Below, in pieces: positions 1-8,321 of a DNA stretch of 64,000 nucleotides. The translations under genes were made by a program, and so were the position numbers. The DNA lies in assembly GCA_963808615.1 (NCBI GenBank), contig CAWEGV010000009.1:53359-117358 (forward strand), in the 5' to 3' direction. A model generated the notes under the pieces. That model saw only the letters and a list, made by a program, of their open reading frames with translations, was not told the origin of the DNA and did no database searches. The DNA comes from Palsa-504 sp963808615. GTDB lineage: Bacteria > Actinomycetota > Actinomycetes > Streptosporangiales > Streptosporangiaceae. Position 1 is the stretch's first letter. Every line of letters starts with the position of its first letter.

Positions 1-59
1 TGCACGGGGCGCTCTCCAAACGATACGAGCCCAATGCTCGATACCTGAGCCCCTTGCGG

Positions 60-156
60 ATAAGCTTGCATATGGACGGAGCCGGCCTCCCCCCCAGGGC
101 CGGACCGTGCGCGCGGCCCCCGCTCTCCCCCCCGGCGGGGGCCGCCTTATTTCTCC
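60..156 (+). ncRNA. 6C RNA (actinobacterial small RNA with two C-rich hairpin loops)
   Basis: Two adjacent GC-rich hairpins each show a run of seven C in the loop. Hairpin 1 pairs 82-87 with 98-103 and has C89-C95 in the loop. Hairpin 2 pairs 113-122 with 136-145 (perfect 10 bp), has C127-C133 in the loop and is followed by TTATTT, so it doubles as the terminator. Two hairpins with six or more loop cytosines define the 6C RNA family (B11 in mycobacteria), a post-transcriptional regulator in Actinobacteria. The 5' end is a guess. Bases 1-59 contain no feature I can assign. Confidence 0.8.
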
Positions 157-480
157 GTCGGGTCCGGGCGTCCCGCGCGTCACTAGCGGCCGGGCTCGGG
201 GTCCCGCGAGTCACAAGTTAACGGCATGCGACCAGGTGAACTGATTGAGATCACGAATCGGTCACGTGGCAGGTCTTTTCAGGTCGGCGATTTCGTCGTA
301 GAACGGTGGTACGGATGCAGAGCATCCGGGCACGGCAGCCAGGTACCCACGCTCGACCAGCCGCGGGAGGCGTGTCAGACCAGGTCAGGCCGAGGATCGT
401 CGCCATCAGGCGACAAAGGACGGCCAGCCTGACTGACAGAGAAGGTGCACGCTTGGTAGCCAGGCATGACGTGCTGAGCG
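157..480. other. No gene recognised between 6C RNA and terminator
   Basis: A 68-codon reading frame (226-432, plus) is present but its composition is Arg/Ser/Gly rich and I recognise no family. The terminator at 481-512 shows that some plus-strand transcript ends here, so a small RNA or small protein gene could lie in this stretch; nothing more can be supported. Confidence 0.3.
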
Positions 481-512
481 GCGGCGCCCCGTCCAGGGGC
501 GCCGCTTTCTTG
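481..512 (+). terminator. Strong intrinsic terminator
   Basis: Perfect 10-bp stem (481-490 with 496-505), 5-base loop GTCCA, followed by TTTCTT. No recognised protein gene lies directly upstream, which points to an unannotated short transcript starting somewhere after the 6C RNA. Confidence 0.75.
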
Positions 513-829
513 CTGGGTGTTCTGGTGCTCGCCGGATCGTGGCATCCCCGGCGGCCCGCCGCACCGCAGGGCAGCAGGCCAGCCGACGTGGACCTGCCGC
601 CTGAATCGTGGCAGCATATCAGGCGACTCGCGACACATCGCGGTAGTCGGCGCGTCGGTGCTGCGGCGGAACGCAAGATGCTGGGCGGGCCCGAGTGCCG
701 CGACGATGCCTATCAAAGGTTAGCCTTGGTCCCTGGCCCATCTTGGGCTGGACCAGCGGGATAACGCGCGGGGCACCGATTGCCGCTCCGCAGAGCAGGT
801 GATCGTCCGGACGACGGGAGAGGGGCACC
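513..829. other. Intergenic, nothing recognised
   Basis: Reading frames on both strands here are GC-driven and mutually overlapping. The stretch presumably contains the promoter of the holin-family gene at 830. Confidence 0.4.
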
Positions 830-1321
830 ATGGTCCGCAGCGAAAAGCCGGGACCGGCCGGCAGTGACCAGTCACTCGGGGATCTCGTGGCCATGGCGGC
901 CAAGGACGTATCTCAGCTGCTCAGGTACGAGATCGAGCTGGCCAAGACCGAGCTTCGCGCAGACCTGCAGCGTATCGGCCTGGCCGGGGCCCTGGGCGGC
1001 TTCTCGTTCTACTTCGGCTGCCTGGTGCTCCTGCTCCTGTGCTTCGCCTACGCCTACGGCCTGATCGCAGCCGGGATCTGGGCCTGGGCGGCCTTCCTCA
1101 TCGTCGCTGGTACCGTGCTGCTGCTGGCCGCGCTGGTGGCCGGTATCGCCTACCTGAAAGTGCGGAAGCTGTCCGGCCTGCGCCTGACGAAGAAGACGGT
1201 CAACGAGGATCTGGACATGCTGCGGCGCGAGGGTCTGCTCCCCGAGACCAGCCCTGACGGGCAACGCCCCGAGATCGCGACCGGGCCGCGCCCCGAGATC
1301 CCGGCCCGCAAGCCGCAGTGA
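830..1321 (+). CDS. Phage holin family protein (DUF1469-like membrane protein)
   Basis: 163 residues. The N-terminal 50 residues are amphipathic with the pattern LLRYEIELAKTEL typical of DUF1469/phage_holin_3-like proteins, followed by two hydrophobic segments at about residues 55-83 and 85-112 and a charged C-terminal tail rich in Pro and Arg. Despite the family name these are ordinary actinobacterial inner-membrane proteins. The ATG at 830 has a purine-rich GGGAGAGG about 5 bases upstream. It lies two bases before the alpha/beta hydrolase gene, matching the Rv3669-Rv3670 arrangement of mycobacteria, so the two are probably co-transcribed. Confidence 0.85.
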   Translation: MVRSEKPGPAGSDQSLGDLVAMAAKDVSQLLRYEIELAKTELRADLQRIGLAGALGGFSFYFGCLVLLLLCFAYAYGLIAAGIWAWAAFLIVAGTVLLLAALVAGIAYLKVRKLSGLRLTKKTVNEDLDMLRREGLLPETSPDGQRPEIATGPRPEIPARKPQ

Positions 1322-1322
1322 G

Positions 1323-2255
1323 ATGAGCGTGATGGCAGGAGGCGCGGATTCCGCGGTTCAGATCGGCGGCCCGTGGACCCACCGGTCGGTCAGCGCCAAC
1401 GGGACCCGTTTTCATATCGCAGAAGCCGGCGACGGGCCCTTGGTGCTGTTGCTGCATGGCTTCCCCGAGTTCTGGTGGGCCTGGCGGCATCAGCTGGCCT
1501 GGCTGCCCGACGCGGGCTTCCGCGCGGTCGCAGTAGACCTGCGCGGCTACGGGGGAAGCGACAAGCCGCCGCGCGGCTACGACCTGATCACGGCCGCTGC
1601 GGACGCGGCCGGGCTGGTCCGGGCGCTCGGCGAGGCCAACGCGATCGTCGTGGGCCATGGCTGGGGCGGGCTGGTCGGCTGGACGCTGGGTGTCTATCAC
1701 CCCAAGGTCGTGGGGCGGCTGGCGGTGGTGTCGATGGCGCATCCGCTGCGGATGCGGTCCGTGGTGCTCACCGACCCGCTCGGCCAGGGCCGCCACAGCA
1801 GCTATGCGTTCCGGTCCCAGCTGCCCGTCTTTCCCGAACGGCAGCTGGTCAGGGACGGCGCCCGCCGAGTGGGCCAGATGCTGGAGGACTGGTCCGCCCC
1901 CGGCTGGCCCGACCAGGAGACGGAGCAAGTCTACGCCAGGGCGATGCAGATACCATCGGTCGCCCATTCGGCCCTGGAATATCATCGCTGGTTCGCGCGC
2001 AGCGGCGTGCGCCCGGACGGCCTGCGCTTTGCCCGACGCATGCGCACGCCGATCCAGGCTCCCACCCTGCACCTGCACGGAGCACTGGACGGCTGCGTGC
2101 TCCCGAGGACTGCCCGCGGTGCCGGACGGTATGTCGAGAGCCCTTACCGCTGGCACGTGATAGACGGCGCCGGGCACTTCCCGCACGAGGAACGCCCCGC
2201 CGCCTTCAATACCGAGCTTCGCGGCTGGCTGGCCGATCCGGAACCGGAACGGTGA
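1323..2255 (+). CDS. Alpha/beta hydrolase, EphE-like epoxide hydrolase family
   Basis: 310 residues, epoxide-hydrolase-like fold. The oxyanion-hole motif HGFPEFWWAWRHQ is at about residues 45-57, the acid is in GALDGCV near 255 and the catalytic His is in GAGHFPHEE near 285. The nucleophile elbow reads GHGWGG, where active members have GHDWGG or GHSxGG, so the nucleophile position is Gly. It sits beside marP exactly as ephE (Rv3670) does in mycobacteria, so orthology is likely, but hydrolase activity by the usual mechanism is doubtful. It starts two bases after the holin-family gene and its stop overlaps the next start as GTGA. Confidence 0.85.
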   Translation: MSVMAGGADSAVQIGGPWTHRSVSANGTRFHIAEAGDGPLVLLLHGFPEFWWAWRHQLAWLPDAGFRAVAVDLRGYGGSDKPPRGYDLITAAADAAGLVRALGEANAIVVGHGWGGLVGWTLGVYHPKVVGRLAVVSMAHPLRMRSVVLTDPLGQGRHSSYAFRSQLPVFPERQLVRDGARRVGQMLEDWSAPGWPDQETEQVYARAMQIPSVAHSALEYHRWFARSGVRPDGLRFARRMRTPIQAPTLHLHGALDGCVLPRTARGAGRYVESPYRWHVIDGAGHFPHEERPAAFNTELRGWLADPEPER

Positions 2256-2767
2256 CGCGTGATCGCGATCTGGCCGGCCGGCCGCGGAACGCGCGCCCGC
2301 GTGACGCGCTCGGACGGCCGCTCGCCCGCGGCGGGGCCGCCGAGGGCGAACTGCGCGTTCCCGACGATCTCGCGCTAGCCGGGGCCGACGCGGCCGCCCT
2401 GGCCGACCAGTTGCTGCGGGCCGGGCGCCCGTTTCATGCGCACGAGGTCCTCGAGGCGTCATGGAAGCTGGGCCCGGCACGCGAACGCGACCTGTGGCAG
2501 GGCCTGGCCCAGGTCGCGGTGGGGCTGACGCACGCGCACCGGGGCAATGCCCGCGGAGCCGCTGCGCTGCTGCGGCGAGGTGCCCAGCGGGTCCGCGCGT
2601 ACCAGGTGCAGGCCGCGTCACCGCCGGACCGTGACCACCCGTACGGGATCGAGATCGAGGCCTTCCTCGCGGCGTCAGACGACCTGGCGGCCCGCATCGA
2701 ACGGCACGGCCTGGGGAGCATCCCGGCCGCGGATCTGCGGCCCGGGCTGATCACCGCGCGAGGCTAG
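2252..2767 (+). CDS. DUF309 domain-containing protein
   Basis: 171 residues from a GTG that overlaps the hydrolase stop (GTGA), implying translational coupling. The DUF309 signature is clear: RPFHAHEVLEASWK near residues 59-72, then LWQGLAQVAVGLTHAHRGN near 82-100 and ALLRRGAQRV. DUF309 proteins are small all-helical proteins of unknown function. An in-frame open stretch extends far upstream but is antisense-like noise over the hydrolase, so the coupled GTG was chosen. The 3' end overlaps the end of the convergent marP gene by four bases. Confidence 0.85.
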   Translation: MTRDRDLAGRPRNARPRDALGRPLARGGAAEGELRVPDDLALAGADAAALADQLLRAGRPFHAHEVLEASWKLGPARERDLWQGLAQVAVGLTHAHRGNARGAAALLRRGAQRVRAYQVQAASPPDRDHPYGIEIEAFLAASDDLAARIERHGLGSIPAADLRPGLITARG

Positions 2768-3960
2768 TCGCAGGCCCCGGTGGACACGGGTGCGGTGAGG
2801 TTAGCCCCCGCGCTGGCGTCGTTGGTCACCTCGGCCGCGGTCAGCGCGAAGCCGGTATCGGACACCCCGACCGCGGCGGCGAACACTACCCCATCGACGG
2901 TTCCGGCGGGCGACAACAGCGGGCCGCCCGAGTTACCGGACTGGACCACGGCCCGGATCTCGTAGATTTGCCGGGTCACCGTGCTGGTGTCGTAGATGTT
3001 CGGCCCCTGCGCGTCCTGGATATCGCCGATCCTGGCCGGCGCCGTCTGCAGGCTCGGGGCGTCGAGCGGGTATCCCGCCACCACCGCGCTGTCGCCGGGG
3101 TTGGCCTGCCCGGAGAACCGCAGCGGCGACAAGTCGAGCTGGGGCACATAGAGGATGGCCACGTCCACCTGGGGGTCGTAGAACACCACGGTGGCCGGCA
3201 AGGTGACGCCGGATTCGGTGGTAACGGTCTGCCTGTTCGTCACGCCCGCCACCACGTGCGCGTTGGTGAGTATGTGGTCAGGTGAGATCACGAATCCCGA
3301 GCCCTCGATAGACCGCGAGCAGCTCGGCGCCACGCCCTGCACCTTCACCACGCGGCTGCGGGCGGCCAGGTAACCCGGACTGTCAAGCACCGCGGGATCG
3401 GGGGCGGCGATGGGGAACAGGCGCTCCGCGCCGATCCCGCTGAACACCTCGGCGTAGGTGCTGTTGGTGGCCAGCAGCCTGCGGAAGTCGGAGAACATGG
3501 TCTTGGCCGGCGTCGGCATAAACCTGTCCAGTGTCTGCAGCACCAGCGAGTTGTTGACCTGCGTGTCGACCACCGGGAACGGGGACTGGATGAGCACCGA
3601 TCCAACCACCCAGGCAATGAGCAGCACCGCCACCATGCTGACCAGGGAGCCGCCCACCGAGTCCGCGACCGTGGCCGAGTGCCAGGTCACCGTGGACCGC
3701 ATGGCGGCGCCGACGGAGGAGGCGATGAACTGCCCGATCACGGCGAAGCTCACCAGCAGGACGACGGCGATCACGTCCTGCTGCGTTTGGCCGCCGACCA
3801 GTGCCCGCGAGATGCTCGGGCCGAACTCCGCGCCGAGCAGCGCACCGCCCACGAACCCGAAGAAGCTCAGAATCCCGACGATGAAGCCCTGCCGGTAACC
3901 GGACACGGCGAACGCGGCGACCACCACGATCAAGATCAGGTCGAGCACATCTCCGCGCAC
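2764..3960 (-). CDS. marP: MarP family periplasmic serine protease with CvpA-type membrane domain
   Basis: 398 residues. Residues 1-150 hold four hydrophobic helices of the CvpA (colicin V production) type. The extracytoplasmic trypsin-like domain carries the full triad: His in LTNAHVVAG (about 237), Asp in DPQVDVAILYV (about 269) and Ser in SGNSGGPLL (about 346). MarP (Rv3671c) supports acid and oxidative-stress survival in mycobacteria by processing envelope hydrolases. Paired cysteines flank the protease domain (PSCSRS and the C-terminal CD), as in MarP where a disulfide gates activity. Convergent with DUF309. Confidence 0.9.
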   Translation of the reverse strand: MRGDVLDLILIVVVAAFAVSGYRQGFIVGILSFFGFVGGALLGAEFGPSISRALVGGQTQQDVIAVVLLVSFAVIGQFIASSVGAAMRSTVTWHSATVADSVGGSLVSMVAVLLIAWVVGSVLIQSPFPVVDTQVNNSLVLQTLDRFMPTPAKTMFSDFRRLLATNSTYAEVFSGIGAERLFPIAAPDPAVLDSPGYLAARSRVVKVQGVAPSCSRSIEGSGFVISPDHILTNAHVVAGVTNRQTVTTESGVTLPATVVFYDPQVDVAILYVPQLDLSPLRFSGQANPGDSAVVAGYPLDAPSLQTAPARIGDIQDAQGPNIYDTSTVTRQIYEIRAVVQSGNSGGPLLSPAGTVDGVVFAAAVGVSDTGFALTAAEVTNDASAGANLTAPVSTGACD

Positions 3961-4004
3961 GCCCTAACCGTATAGCGTTTTCTCTGCTATCTGGCTCGCC
4001 CAGC

Positions 4005-4154
4005 GACGATCCCACGTCAGCCGGCTCGGCGGTCCCGAGGGCCGCGTAGCTACTGTCCCACGCCGGTCCGCCAGGACGATCCCACGTCAGCCGGCTCGGC
4101 GGTCTCAAGGGCCGCCTTGCTGCTGTCCCGCGCCTGTCCACCAGGATGGTCCCA
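4005..4154. repeat. 70-bp tandem direct repeat, two copies plus partial third
   Basis: Copies begin at 4005 and 4075 with GACGATCCCACGTCAGCCGG and a third partial copy begins at 4145 (GATGGTCCCA). Copies 1 and 2 differ at roughly ten positions. The stop codon of the Nudix gene (4105-4107) lies in copy 2; in copy 1 the same triplet has mutated. The array is thus a duplication of the 3' end of the Nudix gene into the gap before marP. Confidence 0.85.
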
Positions 4155-4782
4155 GATCCGCGACCTTCGCGACATCCCATGGCCGCTCCCATCCGGCCAA
4201 TGCGAGCAGGCGATCGACCAGCGCCGCCGTGAAACCCCAGATGAGCATGCCCCTGACCTGGAACGCCGGCGACGGGAACCCGCCGGGCCCGCGGACCGTG
4301 AGCCGGGCCGCAGGATCGGCGAGCTCGCCCACGCTGATCCGCTCCACCGCGGCCACCTCTCCGGCGTCAACGGGCGCGACCGCGGACGGCCGGCGCCACC
4401 AGGCGAGCACCGGAACCACCCGGAACCCGGTGCGGGGGATGAACCACTCGGGCAGGGTGCCGACGATATCGACGCTGCCGGGGTCGACACCCACTTCCTC
4501 GGCTGCCTCCCGCAGGGCCGCGGCGACCGGTCCCCCGTCCTCGGCATCGACGGCGCCGCCAGGGAAAGCCGGCTGGCCCGCATGCAGCCGCAGCCCCTCG
4601 CTTCGCTGGATGAACAGCAGATCAGGCTGGTCAGGCCCGTCCCGGCCCTCGGCGAACAAGATGAGCACGGCCGACTCCCGGCCACCGCGAGCGGGCGGCT
4701 GGATCAGCGGGTCAATCTCCATGACGCGGGCCGCCTCGGCCAGCTCACGCAGCCACGCCGGTACGGGCGCGCCGGCCGTCAC
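4105..4782 (-). CDS. Nudix hydrolase, CoA pyrophosphatase type
   Basis: 225 residues from a GTG overlapping the nth stop (GTGA). The NuCoA signature LLFIQRSEGLRLHAGQPAF followed by PGG lies at about residues 52-73, running into a Nudix box ending REAAEEVGV. These features mark the Rv3672c/NudL-like group that cleaves coenzyme A and its derivatives. A longer in-frame extension upstream is antisense noise over nth and was rejected. The gene is in the order nth, Nudix, marP known from mycobacteria, except that the thioredoxin-like gene (Rv3673c) usually between them is absent. Its 3' end is duplicated in the 70-bp repeat. Confidence 0.87.
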   Translation of the reverse strand: MTAGAPVPAWLRELAEAARVMEIDPLIQPPARGGRESAVLILFAEGRDGPDQPDLLFIQRSEGLRLHAGQPAFPGGAVDAEDGGPVAAALREAAEEVGVDPGSVDIVGTLPEWFIPRTGFRVVPVLAWWRRPSAVAPVDAGEVAAVERISVGELADPAARLTVRGPGGFPSPAFQVRGMLIWGFTAALVDRLLALAGWERPWDVAKVADLGPSWWTGAGQQQGGP

Positions 4783-5486
4783 GAGAACGGGCCGGACTTG
4801 ACAAGCTTCGCGGCGATCACCGGGTCCGTCGGTCCCTCGCCGAATGACGGGCACAGCCGGGCCAGCGGACACGCGCCGCAGGCGGGCCGGCGAGCGTGGC
4901 AGACCCGGCGGCCGTGCCAGATCAGGCGCTGCGACAGGTCCGTCCAGTCCCGGCGCGGGATGAGCGCGCCCACCTCGGCCTCGACTTTCACCGGGTCGGT
5001 GCTGACCGTCCAGCCGAACCGGCGGGCCAGCCGGCCGAAGTGCGTGTCCACGGTGATGCCGGGGATGCCGAAGGCGTTGCCGAGCACTACGTTCGCGGTC
5101 TTGCGGCCCACCCCGGGCAGCGTGACCAGGTTGCGCAGCCGCGGCGGCACCTCGCCACCGAACCTGTCGCACAGCGCTTGTCCGAGTCCGATCAGGCTGT
5201 TCGCCTTGGCGTGGTAGTAGCCAGTCGGGCGGAGCACCTTCTCCAGCTCGTCACGGTCGGCAGCCGCGTAGTCAGCCGCGGCTGGGTACCGCGCGAACAA
5301 GGTCGGGGTGACCAGGTTGACCTGCTTGTCGGTGGTCTGCGCGGACAGGATCGTGGCCACGAGCAGCTCCAGCGGCGTGCTGAAGTTCAGCTCGGTGTGG
5401 GCGTCGGGATACAGCAGGGCCAGCTCACGGTTGATCCGGCGAGCCCGCCGGACCAGGGCGGTATGCGACGGAGATTCAGCGGTCAC
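4779..5486 (-). CDS. nth: Endonuclease III, DNA glycosylase/AP lyase
   Basis: 235 residues, slightly longer than the usual 210-225. The helix-hairpin-helix LPGVGRKTANVVLG carries the catalytic Lys (about residue 141) and VDTHFGRLARR the catalytic Asp. The C-terminal iron-sulfur loop shows the exact C-x6-C-x2-C-x5-C spacing (CHARRPACGACPLARLC). The enzyme removes oxidised pyrimidines and nicks the abasic site. It is first in an overlapping run with the Nudix gene, so nucleotide clean-up and base excision repair may be co-expressed. Confidence 0.95.
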   Translation of the reverse strand: MTAESPSHTALVRRARRINRELALLYPDAHTELNFSTPLELLVATILSAQTTDKQVNLVTPTLFARYPAAADYAAADRDELEKVLRPTGYYHAKANSLIGLGQALCDRFGGEVPPRLRNLVTLPGVGRKTANVVLGNAFGIPGITVDTHFGRLARRFGWTVSTDPVKVEAEVGALIPRRDWTDLSQRLIWHGRRVCHARRPACGACPLARLCPSFGEGPTDPVIAAKLVKSGPFS

Positions 5487-5673
5487 CGTTCAAGCTTAGG
5501 CCCGCCAGGCGGACGGTGCCGATGACAGGGATGATGCGGTCGCTGAGACGGCAGTCCCGAAAGGCGGCACTATTTCCGTGGGACGCATAAACCGCATCAC
5601 TGATCGCCGATTATCAATTATGGCGCTATTTACCCCGGTCAAGATCCCGCCGGGTAATGCCCATTCGCGCCAC

Positions 5674-6492
5674 TTATCTGGCGGCCCTGCCCGGTGCGGG
5701 CCGCGGAAGGCCGGGCGCGTGCACGGCGCACGCCGAGGGGTCGTAGGGAGCCGGGGTCAGCCGGGCGATGAGCGAGCCCGCACGGGGATCGGCCGGGCTG
5801 AGGTGCCGGCCCAGCACCACGATCGCGACGCGGCCAGCGCCGGCCAGCTTGAGCGCGGCGCAGGCCGACTGGGCGCTGGCGCCCGATACCCAGCTGTCGT
5901 CCAGCAGGAGCACGCCGCCTCCGGCCGGTACGAGACCGGCCCGGAACCGGTGCACGTCCAGGTCACGGCCCTGCCGGCCCGGACGGATGGCCAGCGGAGC
6001 AAGTGGCAGCCGCAGATAGGGCGATGCCAGCCGGAGCAGCGGGTGCGGCCCCGGGCGGCCGTACCCGGTCGGCACCACCGCGAGGCGGTTAGGCGGCGGC
6101 ATGGCCGCCTCCCGCCAGACACAGGAACCGTGATCGTTCAGGAAGGTGAGCAGCAGGGCCAGCAAGCACCTCCGCGCCGGACCGACCGGTGCGGAGCACG
6201 ATTTGTACCGCCACAGGGCTTCGGCCAGGTCCGTGCCCTTGACCGCATAGGAGACCGGCACCACCGCGTCGGCCAGCAGCCTGTGTCCCAGCACGTCATG
6301 GCGTTCGCATTGATAACAGCGTGCGTAGCCGGGCCGCACCGGGCCGCGGCAGACGACGCACGTCGGTACGGCGACGGCCGGCGGCCGCGATTCGGCCCGG
6401 CGGGGCCCGAGCTGATACAGCACGGGCAGCGCCGATCGCGGCCGCCGGCTATCCCAGGTCACGGCGGGACCGTCCGAGGCCCCGGCCCGCAC
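5674..6492 (-). CDS. ComF family phosphoribosyltransferase-like protein
   Basis: 272 residues, GTG start. Residues 43-62 hold a zinc-binding CVVCRGP...CYQC double-CxxC knuckle, and residues 200-218 a PRPP-binding loop (VLLLDDSWVSGASAQ, compare LLDDxxTTGAT). This layout, knuckle then phosphoribosyltransferase domain, matches ComF/GntX-type proteins, linked to DNA uptake in competent bacteria but of unclear role in Actinobacteria. The usual Thr-Gly-Ala-Thr is altered to Ser-Gly-Ala-Ser. Transcribed away from the membrane protein at 6716 with a 220-bp gap. Confidence 0.75.
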   Translation of the reverse strand: MRAGASDGPAVTWDSRRPRSALPVLYQLGPRRAESRPPAVAVPTCVVCRGPVRPGYARCYQCERHDVLGHRLLADAVVPVSYAVKGTDLAEALWRYKSCSAPVGPARRCLLALLLTFLNDHGSCVWREAAMPPPNRLAVVPTGYGRPGPHPLLRLASPYLRLPLAPLAIRPGRQGRDLDVHRFRAGLVPAGGGVLLLDDSWVSGASAQSACAALKLAGAGRVAIVVLGRHLSPADPRAGSLIARLTPAPYDPSACAVHAPGLPRPAPGRAAR

Positions 6493-6715
6493 CCGATCGG
6501 GCTGGGACGATCCGGCCCGTCAGCGCTCTCATGCGCCGATGCTACGGATGGGTGCCGACAAAACGGCCGCCACGAGCCGGACCTGGCAGGGTGGAATCTG
6601 GCTCTTGAGCGCGCTGGCCACCGTGTGATGCGGCAGAATGATCCTGCCAGGAAGGCGGCCGGGCACCAGCGCGGCACCTCCCGCTGCCTGATGCGACTCG
6701 TGCCAAGGACTCCGT

Positions 6716-8299
6716 GTGATCGACAGCAGCGAGACCGTCATTCCTGGGGGCGGTCATGACGCTGCGAGCGGGGCCGGCCCGGCGAATTCCCGCCTCGCCC
6801 GGGTCTTCCGGTGGGTCACCGAGGTGCTGCGGCGGAACTGGGTGCTGGCCCTGCTGCTGGCCGCGGGACTGGTGCTGCGGGCCCTGGCTCAGGTCGGCTA
6901 CCAGCCCGCGCTGCTGTTCATCGACTCGAAGAAGTACATCTTCGGCACCGGCCTCACCCCCGCCGTGCGAGGATCGTTCGACCCGATCGGGTACACCATC
7001 CTCTTGCTGCGGCCGGTGCTGCTGCTCGCGAACCTGGGCTTCGCGGCGCTGCTGCAGCACGTGCTGGGGCTGGCCATGGCGGTGGGTCTGTACGTGCTGA
7101 TGGTGCGGCGCGGGGTGAGCCGGTGGCTGGCCGCGCTGGCGGTGGCGCCGGTGCTGCTGGATGCCTACCAGCTCGACGCCGAGCAGACGATCATGCCGGA
7201 CGTGCTGTTCGAGGCGCTCGTGGTGGCCGCGATCGTGGTGCTGCTGTGGCGGCCGCGACCGGGACTCGGCCTGGTGGCGGCGGGCGGGCTGTTGCTGGGC
7301 GCCTCGGCGCCGGTGCGGCAGGTGGGCGAGGCGCTGATCCTGCCTGCCCTGATGTTCGCGCTGGCCGCGGTGTGGGGCTGGCGCACCCGGCTGCTCCATG
7401 GGACGGTCCTGGTGGTCTGCTTCGCGCTGCCGGTCGTGGGCTACATGGCCTACTCGGCCATGGTCCTGAAGTACGGGTTCGAGCTGTCCAACATGGACGA
7501 CGCTTACCTGTACGGGCGGACGGCACACGCGGCCGACTGCGCCACGCTGAAGATCCCGGCCGAGGTGCGGCCGCTGTGCCCCAGCCCGGCCGCGGCCGCC
7601 ACGCTCGGCGTCGACGGCCTGGTCAACTCCGAGCTCGCGCCGCGCATGCTATACGCGCCGGTCAACGCCAAGCTGGGCCGGCCGATCGACACCCTGCCGA
7701 TGCAGCGCGAACTGGCCTACGCCGTGATCAGGCAGCAGCCGCTGCGGGTGATCGGCGACATCGCCAGGGACTCGGTGAAGGCCTTCGCCATCACCAGGGA
7801 CGGGGACCAGGGTGACCCCTCGATCGCGCGCTGGCAGTTCCAGACCAGCTATCCCTACTACCCGCGTGGCATCACCGAAGACGGCCCCAACAGCGCCAGC
7901 GCGGTCTTCGCGAGCACCGGGGGCGGCGGAGACGCGCGGGTCTTCCGGCCCGCAGCGATCGTGCTGAGGGATTACCAGCTACACGGTGGGTACACCCCCG
8001 GCCCCGTTCTGCTGCTCGCGCTGCTGAGCGGCGTGGCGGGCATCTGCACCGCCCGCAGGCGCGATCCGGGGAATCCGGGCCTGGCCTGCCTGCTTGTCAC
8101 CGGCCTCGGCCTGGCGGCCATGCTCGGGGCCGACCTGTACGAGTTCTCGTGGCGCTACCAGCTGCCCGCCCTGGTCACGCTGCCCATCGCCGGCGCGTTC
8201 GGCGCCACGGTCATCGTGCGACGGCTGCGCGAGCGCCGTGCCGCGACCACCGCTCTCCGAGGTTATCCAGGTGAGCTGGCCATAGCCGGATCAGAGTAG
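6716..8299 (+). CDS. Polytopic membrane protein, glycosyltransferase-39-like (function unknown)
   Basis: 527 residues with about ten predicted transmembrane helices, from a GTG. The first periplasmic loop has the acidic motif ALLFIDSKKYIFG, followed by helices and a second loop with EQTIMPDVLFEAL, a pattern seen in GT-C/ArnT-like membrane proteins. It has a paralogue at 52527-54077 with the same motif order (ALIFPDSVRYLQYG; EQYVLTDVWTVFL; a loop DDAYLYGRTA versus GAFLYGRVA; and a C-terminal FSWRYQLPAL versus FDWRYQLPQL). Substrate unknown. Confidence 0.75.
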   Translation: MIDSSETVIPGGGHDAASGAGPANSRLARVFRWVTEVLRRNWVLALLLAAGLVLRALAQVGYQPALLFIDSKKYIFGTGLTPAVRGSFDPIGYTILLLRPVLLLANLGFAALLQHVLGLAMAVGLYVLMVRRGVSRWLAALAVAPVLLDAYQLDAEQTIMPDVLFEALVVAAIVVLLWRPRPGLGLVAAGGLLLGASAPVRQVGEALILPALMFALAAVWGWRTRLLHGTVLVVCFALPVVGYMAYSAMVLKYGFELSNMDDAYLYGRTAHAADCATLKIPAEVRPLCPSPAAAATLGVDGLVNSELAPRMLYAPVNAKLGRPIDTLPMQRELAYAVIRQQPLRVIGDIARDSVKAFAITRDGDQGDPSIARWQFQTSYPYYPRGITEDGPNSASAVFASTGGGGDARVFRPAAIVLRDYQLHGGYTPGPVLLLALLSGVAGICTARRRDPGNPGLACLLVTGLGLAAMLGADLYEFSWRYQLPALVTLPIAGAFGATVIVRRLRERRAATTALRGYPGELAIAGSE

Positions 8300-8321
8300 G
8301 TGTCATAGCCAGAAGCAGGGG

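Noticed and set aside
1200..2621. 473-codon minus-strand frame over the hydrolase and DUF309 genes
   Set aside because: Shadow; both plus-strand genes have clear family motifs.
5578..6759. 393-codon plus-strand frame
   Set aside because: Shadow of the ComF-like gene, which has zinc and PRPP motifs on the minus strand.
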